This document shows, one piece after another, positions 36,771 to 45,201 of a DNA stretch of 64,000 nucleotides (position 1 is its first letter; each line of letters begins with the position of its first letter). The notes beneath the pieces are model-generated. The model was given only the letters and a program-made list of their open reading frames with translations. It searched no databases and had not been told where the DNA came from. The translations under genes were made by a program, and so were the position numbers. The DNA lies in NCBI GenBank assembly GCA_003577305.1, contig QEVL01000001.1:90966-154965 (forward strand), in the 5' to 3' direction. Origin of the DNA: Burkholderiales bacterium (GTDB lineage: Bacteria; Pseudomonadota; Gammaproteobacteria; Burkholderiales; Burkholderiaceae_E).

Positions 36771-37241
36771 TCAGCCGCCGCAACCACCGATCGTGACCTT
36801 CACCTCGCGGGTTGCGAACCAGGTCTTGCCGCCGGCCCTGACTACGGCCTTCACCATCGAGGTCTGGCCGGCCTTGAAACGCGTGTTGATATATGGCTCG
36901 GCGCCGTTGGAGAGATCGAAGTGTGCGAGCAGCGGGAACGGGTTCTTCTCGACCAGCAGCGAAATCGACTCGGCCCCTGGGATCGTGGTGGTGACCTCGA
37001 TCGGGATCAACACGCCGTTCTCGGCAGTCTCGGGCGCCGTGATCACGATGTCCGGACTCGAAGCCGCGTCGGACGCACCAATGGCGGCGAGCACCGCGCC
37101 GGGCGACTTCGCGGCAAAGCCTTCCGTATGGCGCGGTGCGGCCGACGCCTCCTGCGAGGGCAGCAGGCCGGCAGCCGCGACGAGCACCAGCGCACCGCCG
37201 GCCCCGCACTCCTTCAGTATTCTCCTGCGAAGCTCATCCAC
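36771..37241 (-). CDS. soxY: Sulfur carrier protein SoxY (GTG start)
   Basis: A 156-residue SoxY. The C terminus is GGCGG, the swinging-arm motif whose cysteine carries the covalently bound sulfur substrate. The N terminus has a Tat-like signal (RRRILKECGAGGALVLVAAAG). The middle contains NGVLIPIEVTTTIPGAESISLL and NPFPLLAHFDL, typical of the family. The start is a GTG at 37241 preceded by an AGGAG ribosome-binding site; no ATG is available at the right place. Between soxA (33-base gap) and soxZ. Confidence 0.92.
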   Translation of the reverse strand: MDELRRRILKECGAGGALVLVAAAGLLPSQEASAAPRHTEGFAAKSPGAVLAAIGASDAASSPDIVITAPETAENGVLIPIEVTTTIPGAESISLLVEKNPFPLLAHFDLSNGAEPYINTRFKAGQTSMVKAVVRAGGKTWFATREVKVTIGGCGG

Positions 37242-37273
37242 TCGATTCGACTCCTTCTGCAAACCCGCCCGAG

Positions 37274-38191
37274 TCAGCGGGCGGAGGGCACCGACATCGG
37301 GTACCCGTTGGAAAGCACGGTCATGAAGACCTCCAGGTCGACGTAGGCGGGATCGCCTGGGGCGAGCGCCTGCGTGCGCATCTGCCCGTGGCAGCGCGCG
37401 AAACGCTGCTGGATCGATTCGAGCATGCTCACCGGCGTGCGATAGGTCGGGTAGTGCGCCGCGTCCGCAAAGGGTGTGGTAGGCGTCTCGCCGCGCAGCC
37501 TGTGCCCCATGATGCTGCCAGGGACATGGCACGAAGCGCAGGCGAAATTGAGCTGACCGGTCTTCGCGTAGAAGAGGGTCTCGCCGCGCCGGTACGCCGC
37601 CATCACACGGGCGTCGCCGATGTCCACCCGGATCGGCGTGCCCGCCGACAGAGACTTGAACCAGACCGAGATCTCGTTGTTGGCCACCGATCCCTGGGGC
37701 ACCTTCTCGCCCGGTGCGGCGGCAGCACAGCTCTCGATACGATCCTCGACCGTCACGACGCGGCCCAGCGCTGCATCGTATTTCGGATAGCTCGCCGCGA
37801 GACCGGCGAGTTTCTCGCCGCCTTCTCCGAGGCAGCTCAGAAAGCGCGGGTCGCGCCGCGCCAGCGCAGTCGCGCGCGCCGCGCCGGTGTCGACCGCGAA
37901 GTGTCCCGGATGCAGATCGACCCGATCGAGGTCCATGAACTTCCAGTTGAGCCTCCACTGCTGCTCCGGATCGCCCACCCAGCCGGCGTGGCGCTGCAGC
38001 GCCTGTTCACTTCTCCAGTACTGGATCGTGTCGCTGAAGCCGACGTCGCCCTCGAAGCCGCGCGCCGGATCGATCTGCGCATGCGGATACGTTTCGCGGT
38101 ACGGCTCACCATCGGCCGAGGCCGTGCCGGCTGCGACGCCGATCGCCAGCACGATGGGACTCGCAACGCAAGCGAAGTGGATTCGATTCAT
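37274..38191 (-). CDS. soxA: Sulfur oxidation c-type cytochrome SoxA, single-heme type
   Basis: A 305-residue SoxA, subunit of the SoxAX complex that joins thiosulfate to the SoxY cysteine. A signal peptide covers ~1-26. Only one CxxCH is present (CASCHVPGSIMGH, about 228). The N-terminal second heme site of diheme SoxA is replaced by lone cysteines (FLSCLG, RIESC), which probably form a disulfide as in other monoheme SoxA. The active-site cysteine is in RFARCHGQMRTQ near residue 275. Overlaps soxX by four bases. Confidence 0.93.
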   Translation of the reverse strand: MNRIHFACVASPIVLAIGVAAGTASADGEPYRETYPHAQIDPARGFEGDVGFSDTIQYWRSEQALQRHAGWVGDPEQQWRLNWKFMDLDRVDLHPGHFAVDTGAARATALARRDPRFLSCLGEGGEKLAGLAASYPKYDAALGRVVTVEDRIESCAAAAPGEKVPQGSVANNEISVWFKSLSAGTPIRVDIGDARVMAAYRRGETLFYAKTGQLNFACASCHVPGSIMGHRLRGETPTTPFADAAHYPTYRTPVSMLESIQQRFARCHGQMRTQALAPGDPAYVDLEVFMTVLSNGYPMSVPSAR

Positions 38192-38730
38192 CGTGAAGCC
38201 TGCAGGTACGCGACCACGTCGCGCAGCTCCTGATCATCGAGAATGGCGTTGGTGCCGAACGGCGGCATCAGCGTGTCCGGGATGCGCGCGCGCATGTCGT
38301 AGACGATGGCGTAAGTCTCCGCGTCGCCGCGCCCCGTGCTGCCGTAGTGCGACAGATCGGGCCCGCGACTGCCCGGCTGCGTGCCGCCCTTCATCACATG
38401 ACAGGCGAGGCAGTTGCCCTTGTCGCGCGCGTGAGCGATCCGCATGCCGCGCGTCGCGTCACCCGCGAGCGGGCCCTCCAGCTGCTTCGCCACCGGCTTG
38501 CGCGTGGCCACCTTGCCGCACGGCAACGTATAGCTCAGGCAGGGGAACGCTGCGAACTTCGCGGCCGGGGTCGCCCCGGTCCCTGCGGCCGGCAATTGCG
38601 CACCGGCTGGCGACGCGGCACCGGCTGGCGACGCGGCGGCCGCTGGCGTTGTCGTGGCCGGACTCTGCGCGCAACCGGTCAGCGCGGCGAGAGCGAGGGC
38701 GATCACGCACGCTGCAGCAGACTGCTTCAT
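38188..38730 (-). CDS. soxX: Sulfur oxidation c-type cytochrome SoxX (lipoprotein-type signal)
   Basis: A 180-residue SoxX, monoheme partner of SoxA. The signal peptide ends with a lipobox LTGC at residue 20, and a ~40-residue Ala/Pro/Gly linker with a repeated ASPAGA unit follows; so it is probably a membrane-anchored lipoprotein rather than soluble. The heme site is CLACHVMKGG, and PDLSHYG and MPPFGTNAILDDQELRDVVAYL complete the cytochrome fold with the axial Met in LMPPFG. Its stop overlaps the soxA ATG. Confidence 0.92.
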   Translation of the reverse strand: MKQSAAACVIALALAALTGCAQSPATTTPAAAASPAGAASPAGAQLPAAGTGATPAAKFAAFPCLSYTLPCGKVATRKPVAKQLEGPLAGDATRGMRIAHARDKGNCLACHVMKGGTQPGSRGPDLSHYGSTGRGDAETYAIVYDMRARIPDTLMPPFGTNAILDDQELRDVVAYLQASR

Positions 38731-38743
38731 CGCAAGCCTTCCG

Positions 38744-40204
38744 TCAGAAGGTGTACGTCAACTGCACGCCGAAGCGCGCCCCCACCGAGTCGGACACGAT
38801 GCGCGCGTTGCTGGTCTGGATCTCGCGCAGCGCCGGCGTGCCGCCCAGGTAGACCTCGTTCGGCGCCTTCACGTCGCGAAGCTCCAGGTTTACCGTCAGC
38901 CGCGTCTTCGGGTTGTGCCGGTAGTTCACGCCGAAAGTCACGCCCTGGATCTTGCGATAGTCGGCGTCGTTCCAGGTCGGAGTTCCCAGCGTGCGGTACA
39001 GCTCGTCGTTGCGCCAGTAGCGCACCGAGAAATCCCAGGTGGCATTCAGGTAGTAGCCGTAGTCGAGCGTGAAACCGCGCGCCTTGTTGCCCTTCTCCGC
39101 GGCGATCTGCAGCTGCCCGCCGAAGGCCTCGTCGATGACGTTGCCGGTGGGCGTATAGAAGATCATGCCGTTGGCGTACATCAGTTCGGCGCCGAGCCGG
39201 TGCCGGCCGCGGCCCGCACCGAAGATCTCGCCCAGCGCCTTGACCCCGAAACCATGACGAGTGAAGTCGAAGTCGTCACTGAGCTTGCCGTCGGGCGTGA
39301 TCTCGAAGTTCCGCGTGCCGCTCTGGCGGTAGGCGTACAACTTCACGCCGTGCTTGTTCGGCCCCATGCCACCGGGCAGGTCGTACTCGGAGGAGAAATA
39401 GAGGTTCAGGTCTTTCGAACTGTTGTAGTCCCGAAGATCGTGCACGCCGCTGCCCTGGCCGATCATCACGGCGTAGGTGTTGGTCCACTTGCCGGCCTTG
39501 AACGCATCGAAAAACTGCACGCCCCAGTCACGCCCGAGATCACTGTCGTAGCCCGAGAACGACGACGTGCCGTCGCTCTGTCCATGTATGGGTTTCGTGC
39601 CCTTGGTGTTGGTCCGCACGAAGCGCTCGAGCTGCACTCGGGTGATGAAGTCAGTGGGCCAGATGTAGTTGATCGCGTCGATGCCCTGGTAGATCTCCTC
39701 GGGGCCCGGCTTCTTCATCAGGCCGACGCGCACCCGCACCCCCGGCACGTAGCTGAAGGTCATCGTGGCGTCGGTGACCCCGATCAGGCGCGCCCGTTTG
39801 GTGTCGAGCGGATCGTAGGTAGCGCCGTTCATGCCGGCGTTGGCCATCAGGAAATAGTTGATCCGGGATGGAATCAGATTGCCACGCACCCCCAGGCCGA
39901 GATTGTCCAGGTTGAAGTCGGACTGCCTGTCGTGCAGTTCCGGGCCGACGCGGCAGTTACCGTTGTAGCTTCCGTTGAGCAGCGAGAACTGGTTTGGCCC
40001 GACGTCGCGCAGGCCCTCGAGCTTGTCGCAGCCGAAGAAGTTCGTGTACGAGGCCTGGACCACACCGAACAACCGGTGCGTGGCGGTGGGCGGCTCCATC
40101 GCCTGCAGCATCACCCAGTCGGCTGCGGCTGCCGCTGTGGCGATTGTCGATAGCACCGTAGCCGCTGCGACCCGACCGGCCGCCTTCTTCAGATCGATCT
40201 TCAT
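38744..40204 (-). CDS. Outer-membrane porin, OprO/OprP-like
   Basis: A 486-residue beta-barrel protein. It has a signal peptide (about 1-28, AAAAADW), alternating beta-strand sequence throughout and a C-terminal aromatic residue (QLTYTF), as required for outer-membrane assembly. It resembles phosphate-selective porins in layout (NLDNLGLGVRGNLIP, VRVGLMKKPGPEEIY). Lying 13 bases upstream of soxX, it is likely to let thiosulfate or another sulfur oxyanion into the periplasm; that role is inferred from position. The ATG at 40204 starts the signal peptide. Confidence 0.82.
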   Translation of the reverse strand: MKIDLKKAAGRVAAATVLSTIATAAAAADWVMLQAMEPPTATHRLFGVVQASYTNFFGCDKLEGLRDVGPNQFSLLNGSYNGNCRVGPELHDRQSDFNLDNLGLGVRGNLIPSRINYFLMANAGMNGATYDPLDTKRARLIGVTDATMTFSYVPGVRVRVGLMKKPGPEEIYQGIDAINYIWPTDFITRVQLERFVRTNTKGTKPIHGQSDGTSSFSGYDSDLGRDWGVQFFDAFKAGKWTNTYAVMIGQGSGVHDLRDYNSSKDLNLYFSSEYDLPGGMGPNKHGVKLYAYRQSGTRNFEITPDGKLSDDFDFTRHGFGVKALGEIFGAGRGRHRLGAELMYANGMIFYTPTGNVIDEAFGGQLQIAAEKGNKARGFTLDYGYYLNATWDFSVRYWRNDELYRTLGTPTWNDADYRKIQGVTFGVNYRHNPKTRLTVNLELRDVKAPNEVYLGGTPALREIQTSNARIVSDSVGARFGVQLTYTF

Positions 40205-40262
40205 CGGTCTCCCCCTCGTGCGCGGTCGTCGCCGCGCTGCATCGAACCGTACCGAATCGAAG

Positions 40263-40889
40263 CTAACGCGCGCGCACCCGGGGCGAGGTGCCCGGCTGCC
40301 CCCTGAAATGCGCGTGGCACGCAACGCAACCCGAAGTCATGGTCCCGAAGTGCTGCGCCGCCGTGACCATGTCGCCCTTCTCGGCCGCCTCGGCAAGTCG
40401 CCGAGCACCGGCTTCGACCGCCTCTTCCATCGCTGGCAGGACCGACAGCGCCTGATCGGACACTTTTTCGATGGGCAGGTAAGGCAACATGCCTCCGCGC
40501 GGCAGTCGGTGATCGGCGATGCGACGTGCTGCATCCGCCGCAAGGTCGCCGTTCTCCACCGCGAGTGCACCGGCGACCGCCTGGTAGTCGGCGAGGATCT
40601 CCTGCATCACCTGACGCAGCGTGAGGTGGTCGCTCTGGCGCGGGTGCTTCAGTGCCACCTTCATCAGGAACTGCTTGATCTGCGGCGACAACGCGTTGGC
40701 CTTCTCGACCAGCTCGGGCGTCATCACCGCCATCTGCTTCTGCATCAGCTCCATGCCGCGCCGCATCTCGGCCATCTCCGGCGCCGGCGCCTGGGCGCGC
40801 GCCAGCGACAAGAGCCCTGATGACAGGCCTGCGAGGGCGACCGCGACACCCAGCATGGACGTGCCGCGGATCAAGGAGCGAATCTTCAT
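40263..40889 (-). CDS. Exported cytochrome c'-like protein with C-terminal CVACH
   Basis: A 208-residue protein with a signal peptide (about 1-32, ending ARA), a helical body (MRRGMELMQKQMAVMTPELVEKANAL ... ALSVLPAMEEAVEAGARRLAEAA) and a single heme c site, SGCVACHAHFRG, near the C terminus. The architecture is that of cytochrome c'/CytC_2-like proteins. It is related in layout but not closely in sequence to the protein encoded at 35923-36432. The start ATG has a GAGGAGG ribosome-binding site and overlaps the preceding 41-residue peptide stop by four bases. Confidence 0.8.
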   Translation of the reverse strand: MKIRSLIRGTSMLGVAVALAGLSSGLLSLARAQAPAPEMAEMRRGMELMQKQMAVMTPELVEKANALSPQIKQFLMKVALKHPRQSDHLTLRQVMQEILADYQAVAGALAVENGDLAADAARRIADHRLPRGGMLPYLPIEKVSDQALSVLPAMEEAVEAGARRLAEAAEKGDMVTAAQHFGTMTSGCVACHAHFRGQPGTSPRVRAR

Positions 40890-41011
40890 CGCGGTGCCTC
40901 CTCGCAGCAATGGAATCCGTCCTCGATCGCGACGGTGACGCTCTTCAGGCCGGCCGACGTCGGCGTTCCGGCTAAGATGATCGGAATCAGGAGAATCACG
41001 CGCGCCTTCAT
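40886..41011 (-). CDS. Small exported peptide with vicinal cysteines (41 aa), first ORF of sox operon
   Basis: A short open frame starting at the ATG at 41011 with GAGGGG just before it. Residues ~1-21 (MKARVILLIPIILAGTPTSAG) form a complete signal peptide. The mature part is only ~20 residues, SVTVAIEDGFHCCEEAPR at its end, with a His-Cys-Cys-Glu-Glu cluster. The stop overlaps the next start as ATGA, the same coupling seen elsewhere in this operon. It could be a real metal- or sulfur-binding peptide, a leader peptide controlling the operon, or a truncated remnant. No known family. Confidence 0.45.
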   Translation of the reverse strand: MKARVILLIPIILAGTPTSAGLKSVTVAIEDGFHCCEEAPR

Positions 41012-41087
41012 CGACCCCTCGGTTTTTCGGCTACTCCTGGCACAGGCTAGGCGGCAGCGGTTTCCGGAGTATTGCCGCCAGCTCGCG

Positions 41088-41103
41088 TTTGTTACGATTT
41101 GTT
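41088..41103 (+). promoter_or_regulatory. Tandem TTTGTT repeats, candidate OmpR-type binding site
   Basis: TTTGTT at 41088-41093 and again at 41098-41103, ten bases apart, i.e. one helical turn, between the divergent response regulator and sox operon starts. OmpR-family regulators bind such direct repeats. The site is 14 bases from the regulator's start codon, so it suggests autoregulation and/or control of the sox side. Confidence 0.4.
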
Positions 41104-41117
41104 TCAGGGACAGCGTC

Positions 41118-41819
41118 ATGACCGGCAGCCGCAGACGCATTCTGGTGGTGGACGACGACGAGGGTTTGCGCGACTTGCTCACGCGCTACCTCGCAGCCAA
41201 TGGCTACGAAGCCGACGGCGTGGCCGACGGCGCGGCAATGAAGCGCCATCTCGCGGCGCACCCAGTGGACCTGATCCTGCTCGACGTGATGCTGCCCGGG
41301 GAAAGCGGCCTGTCGCTGGCGCGCACACTGGCGGCCGAGGACTCCCCGCCGATCATCATGCTGTCGGCGCGCGGCGAGGAGATCGATCGTGTCGTCGGTC
41401 TGGAGGTTGGTGCCGACGACTACCTGCCGAAGCCGTTCAGCCACCGGGAATTGCTGGCGCGGATCGCAGCGGTGCTGCGGCGCCGGAGCGCGCCGACACC
41501 CACAGGCCGGCTGCGCCGCTTCGGTCCATTCGAGGTCGACCTGGAAGCCCGCCGACTCGCCCGTAACGGCCAGCAGGTCGAGATCTCGGGCGCGGAGTTC
41601 AAGCTGCTCGAAGTGCTGCTCGAGCACCCCGATCGCGTGCTCAGCCGCGACGCGCTGGTCGAACTGCTCAAGGGCTACGAGCGCGCGCCGTTCGACCGTA
41701 TGGTCGACGTGCGCGTCACTCGGCTGCGTCGGCGGATCGAACCCGATCCGACACGCCCCATCTACCTGCGCACCATCTGGGGCGAGGGCTACCTGTTCTC
41801 GCCGGGCGCCAGGCCCTGA
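41118..41819 (+). CDS. OmpR-family response regulator
   Basis: A 233-residue response regulator. The receiver domain (1-120) has the acidic cluster VVDDDEG, phosphorylatable Asp56 in LILLDVMLPG, the Thr/Ser switch in IIMLSARG, and the lysine in DDYLPKPF. The C-terminal winged helix (about 135-232) ends DVRVTRLRRRIEPDPTRPIYLRTIWGEGYLF, typical of OmpR. The kinase gene follows with a one-base overlap (TGATG). Its divergent position beside the sox operon makes that operon the likely target. Confidence 0.93.
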   Translation: MTGSRRRILVVDDDEGLRDLLTRYLAANGYEADGVADGAAMKRHLAAHPVDLILLDVMLPGESGLSLARTLAAEDSPPIIMLSARGEEIDRVVGLEVGADDYLPKPFSHRELLARIAAVLRRRSAPTPTGRLRRFGPFEVDLEARRLARNGQQVEISGAEFKLLEVLLEHPDRVLSRDALVELLKGYERAPFDRMVDVRVTRLRRRIEPDPTRPIYLRTIWGEGYLFSPGARP

Positions 41820-43168
41820 TGCGCCCGCGCACGCTGTTCGGCCGCGCCACGCTGGTGATCGCACTGGTGTCCTTCGCGTTCCAGGCGTTCACCATCGCGG
41901 TGATCACCTGGTTCGCGCTGATGCCGCTTGGCCGCCACGCCACCAGTGACCTGGCGGCGCTGATGATCGACACCGCCCGCTCGTGGGCAACCGAGTCTGC
42001 GGACGAGCGCGCCTGGCTGCAGGAGCGGATCTTCCGGGTGCATCGCCTGCAGGTGCAGGATCCTCCCGGGCCGGCGAGCGCCTTCGCGCGGCAGCTGCCT
42101 TACTTCCAGCTGCTCGAGACCGCGTTGGGCGGTCGGCTCGGGCAGCGCATCGAGCTGCTCGCAAGCCACGCGAGCGACGGCGAAAAGTGGTACTGGGCCG
42201 ACCTGCCGATCGACGGCGCCAGCGTGCGTGTCGGTTTTCCGGCGAGCCGGGTCGACGTGCGACCGTGGCTGGCGATGATGCTGATCCTCACCGTAGGAAC
42301 GGTGGTCGCGCTGATCACCTCGGCGTGGCTCGCGCGATGGCTGATCGCGCCGCTGTCCGGGCTGGTGCTCGCAGCGCAACGCGTGGGCCAGGGCCGGCGC
42401 CCCGATCCGTTGCCGGAGTCCGGACCGACCGAACTGGCCACGCTGGCCCGCGAGTTCAACCGGATGGGAGAGCAGGTGGAGGAGCTGCTTGCCAACCGGA
42501 CCACGCTGCTGGCTGGCATCTCGCACGACCTGCGCACGCCGCTGGCGCGCATTTCGCTCGCGCTGGGAATGATGTCGGAGAAGCCCGATCGCGACCTGCT
42601 CGAGCGCGTGATGCGCGACGTCGAGGGCATGAACGAGCTGATCGCACGCTGCCTCGAAGTGAGCCGCGATTTCACCGAGCAGGAGACGACCGAGTTCGAT
42701 CTGTGTGATCTGCTCGTTGAGGTCGCCGGCGAGCGTGCGCACGAGGGCACCGAGATTCGCGGGCACAAAGGACCCGATTGCCGCGTGCGCGCGAAGCCGC
42801 TGGCGCTCAAGCGCATCCTCGCGAACCTGGTCGACAACGCGCTCCGCTACGGGGGCGGCGGCCAGCCGATCGACATTGAATATCATCTCCTCGACGGTCG
42901 GGTCGACATCTGCGTGCTCGACCGTGGGCCTGGCATTCCGGAGTCGGAGCGCGAGGCCGTATTCCGGCCGTTTCACCGGCTCGAGCCCTCGCGCAGCAGT
43001 GCCACCGGCGGTAGCGGCCTGGGCCTGGCCATCGTTCGCCAGCTGGCCGACGCCAATGGCTGGAGCGTCGACCTGTCACCGCGCAACGGCGGCGGCACCA
43101 CCGCCTGCGTGCGCGTTCCGCTCGCCGACGCCGGCATCGTGCCGCGTCGAGATCCGGCTCGCCGCTGA
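41819..43168 (+). CDS. EnvZ-type sensor histidine kinase
   Basis: A 449-residue inner-membrane kinase: helix 1 at about 12-33, a periplasmic sensor of ~115 residues, helix 2 at about 150-173, HAMP (about 173-225), and HisKA with His236 in LLAGISHDLRTPLARI. HATPase_c follows with N box LKRILANLVDNALRYG, G1 DRGPGIP and G2 GGSGLGLAIVRQL. Length and motif spacing match EnvZ and related kinases. The sensor part has no recognisable cofactor site, so the signal is unknown; coupling with the divergent sox operon suggests a sulfur or redox cue. Confidence 0.93.
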   Translation: MRPRTLFGRATLVIALVSFAFQAFTIAVITWFALMPLGRHATSDLAALMIDTARSWATESADERAWLQERIFRVHRLQVQDPPGPASAFARQLPYFQLLETALGGRLGQRIELLASHASDGEKWYWADLPIDGASVRVGFPASRVDVRPWLAMMLILTVGTVVALITSAWLARWLIAPLSGLVLAAQRVGQGRRPDPLPESGPTELATLAREFNRMGEQVEELLANRTTLLAGISHDLRTPLARISLALGMMSEKPDRDLLERVMRDVEGMNELIARCLEVSRDFTEQETTEFDLCDLLVEVAGERAHEGTEIRGHKGPDCRVRAKPLALKRILANLVDNALRYGGGGQPIDIEYHLLDGRVDICVLDRGPGIPESEREAVFRPFHRLEPSRSSATGGSGLGLAIVRQLADANGWSVDLSPRNGGGTTACVRVPLADAGIVPRRDPARR

Positions 43169-43256
43169 CGCGCGACCTTCTGCGGCGGCTCGGTTACCTT
43201 GCGCGCCCCGCCCGGCGATCCGGTATGCTGCGGCGCCGCCCCATCCGCAAGGCCCG

Positions 43257-44219
43257 ATGTCCTACCTCGCCAATCTCTTCGCGCGCAGCCGCCGGCTGTT
43301 CATCGTGCTGGTCAGGGTCATGCTGCCCGTGATGATCGTGGTCCGGGTAGGCGAGGAGTTCGGCTGGATCGACGCACTGGGGCGCGGAATCGCTCCGGCG
43401 ATGTCCTGGATCGGCCTGCCGGCCGAAGCGGGCATGATCTGGATCGCCGGCGTGTTCGTCGGCGTCTATGGCGCGATCGCGGCGCTGATCGGCCTGGCGC
43501 ACGGGCTGGAGATGACGGCCGGCCAGTTCAGCGCGCTGTCGGCAATGATCCTCTTCGCGCACGCGCTGCCGGTCGAGCAGGCGATCGTGCGCCGTGCCGG
43601 CGGCAACCCCTGGGCAACCGGCGCACTGCGGCTCGGCGTCGCACTGGCCTACGGCGGCGCGGTTGCCTGGGGCAGCCGCCTCACCGGCGTGCTGGCCGAG
43701 CCGATCGCGTTCGACTGGCTGCAGGGCTCTGCGCTGGCCGGCGATCCGGCCAGCGCCGGCCTGACCGGCTGGGTGCAGGGCACCGCTTTTTCGCTGGCAC
43801 TGACGTTCGCGATCATCGTCGCGCTGCTGGTCGTGCTCGACCTTCTCGAGCGCACCGGGCTCACCCGGCGCATCACCGGCGCGTTGGCGCCGCTGCTGCG
43901 TGTCTCGGGGCTGGATGCGAGTGCCGCGCCGGTCACCACCGTCGGGGTGCTGCTCGGGCTCACTTACGGCGGTGCGCTGATCATCGAGGAAGCGGAGCGC
44001 CGGAGCTTTCCGGCGCGCACGCGCTTTCTCGCGCTCGCATGGCTGTGCCTGTCGCACGCGCTGATCGAGGACACCGCGTTGCTGGTGGCGCTGGGTGCCG
44101 ACGCCTGGGTGGCGCTGATCGGTCGCGTAGCCGTGACGCTGGCGGTGGTCGCGCTGCTGGCGCGAATGCTCGGCCCGGACGACCACGCCGAAACGGGCTG
44201 GCATCCGCAGCCGAGGTGA
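43257..44219 (+). CDS. Nucleoside-recognition (Gate) domain membrane protein
   Basis: A 320-residue integral membrane protein with about eight helices and two Gate-type repeats (MLPVMIVVRVGEEFGWIDALG ... LPAEAGMIWIAGVFVGVYG; TVGVLLGLTYGGALIIEEAE ... LSHALIEDTALLVALGA). Proteins with this domain include SpmA/SpmB and FeoB-core-like and nucleoside transporter relatives; the transported compound of stand-alone members is not known. The ATG at 43257 is used because it starts just before the first helix. It follows the kinase by 88 bases and may be a separate unit. Convergent with the next gene. Confidence 0.78.
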   Translation: MSYLANLFARSRRLFIVLVRVMLPVMIVVRVGEEFGWIDALGRGIAPAMSWIGLPAEAGMIWIAGVFVGVYGAIAALIGLAHGLEMTAGQFSALSAMILFAHALPVEQAIVRRAGGNPWATGALRLGVALAYGGAVAWGSRLTGVLAEPIAFDWLQGSALAGDPASAGLTGWVQGTAFSLALTFAIIVALLVVLDLLERTGLTRRITGALAPLLRVSGLDASAAPVTTVGVLLGLTYGGALIIEEAERRSFPARTRFLALAWLCLSHALIEDTALLVALGADAWVALIGRVAVTLAVVALLARMLGPDDHAETGWHPQPR

Positions 44220-44229
44220 ATGCGGGGCC

Positions 44230-45111
44230 TCAGCGCGGCGGCACCTCGCCGCCGATGTGCGCGACGAGCGCACTGGTGTCGAGCGTGCCGAAGCCCGCGC
44301 GGCGCGCCGCCTGGAACTGCCCGCGCACCAGCGATGCGATCGGCGCCGGACGGTCGACCTGCTGCGCCAGCGCCAGGAAGTAGCGCAGATCCTTGTCCAT
44401 CAGCGCCAGCTGGAACTGCGCGGAGAAGTCGCGCCCCAGCATTTTCGGGAGCTTGGCGCGCAGCAATCGCGCGGCGACCGGCCCCTCGGAGAGAATCGCC
44501 TGTGCGGCCTGCGGATCGACGCCTGCCGCCTGCGCGATCGACACTGCCTCGGCGAGCGCAGCGGTCATCGTGCCCGCCAGCATGTTGTTCACCAGCTTGA
44601 TCGTCGCGCCGGCGCCGCTCGGGCCGACGTGCAGCGCCATGCGCCCCATTGCGTCGAGCACCGGTCGCACCGCTTCGAAGGCCGCGACGTCACCGCCGAC
44701 CATGAAGACCAGCTCCCGATTGCGCGACTGCGGCACGCTGCCCGACACCGGCGCATCGAGATAGGCCAGGCCGCGCGCCGCAGCGGCCTGCGCCACCTCG
44801 CGCGCGATCGCCGGCGTATTGGTGCTGGAATCGACCACGATCGTTCCGGGCGCGGCGCTGGCGACGACGCCGCCTTCGGCGAGCATCACCGCGCGTGTCG
44901 CCTCGTCGTCGGAGACGATCGACACCACGAAGCGCGCACCCTGCACCGCTTCGGCGACCGATGCGCAGACGCTCGCGCCGGGGCGGGCGAACGCACGCGC
45001 GCGCTCGGCGCTGCGATTGAACACTCGCAGCGGGAAGCCTGCCGCGAGCAGGTTCGACGCCATCGGCGCGCCCATCGCGCCGAGGCCGATGAAGGCAACG
45101 GTTTCGGGCAT
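44230..45111 (-). CDS. Beta-hydroxyacid dehydrogenase (3-hydroxyisobutyrate/tartronate semialdehyde reductase type)
   Basis: A 293-residue NAD(P)-dependent dehydrogenase. The Rossmann start is VAFIGLGAMGAPMASNLL. The substrate block DAPVSGSVPQSRNRELVFMVGG, the catalytic Lys region GATIKLVNNMLAG, and the C-terminal KDLRYFLALAQ all match the family. Candidates are 3-hydroxyisobutyrate dehydrogenase, tartronate semialdehyde reductase or a succinic semialdehyde reductase; the SGSV variation of the usual SGG loop prevents a firm choice. Single gene, divergent from the ABC operon. Confidence 0.88.
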   Translation of the reverse strand: MPETVAFIGLGAMGAPMASNLLAAGFPLRVFNRSAERARAFARPGASVCASVAEAVQGARFVVSIVSDDEATRAVMLAEGGVVASAAPGTIVVDSSTNTPAIAREVAQAAAARGLAYLDAPVSGSVPQSRNRELVFMVGGDVAAFEAVRPVLDAMGRMALHVGPSGAGATIKLVNNMLAGTMTAALAEAVSIAQAAGVDPQAAQAILSEGPVAARLLRAKLPKMLGRDFSAQFQLALMDKDLRYFLALAQQVDRPAPIASLVRGQFQAARRAGFGTLDTSALVAHIGGEVPPR

Positions 45112-45201
45112 CGGAGTCTCCGCAAGGGGTGGGCGTCGATTCTAAGCGCGGTGGCTCCTGGTGCATCATGAGGCGATGGATTCCCGAGCGGCTCGTGTCG
45201 C

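Noticed and set aside
41012..41182. Longer version of the 41-residue peptide starting at 41182
   Set aside because: It would run antisense through the response regulator start and place the signal peptide in the interior.
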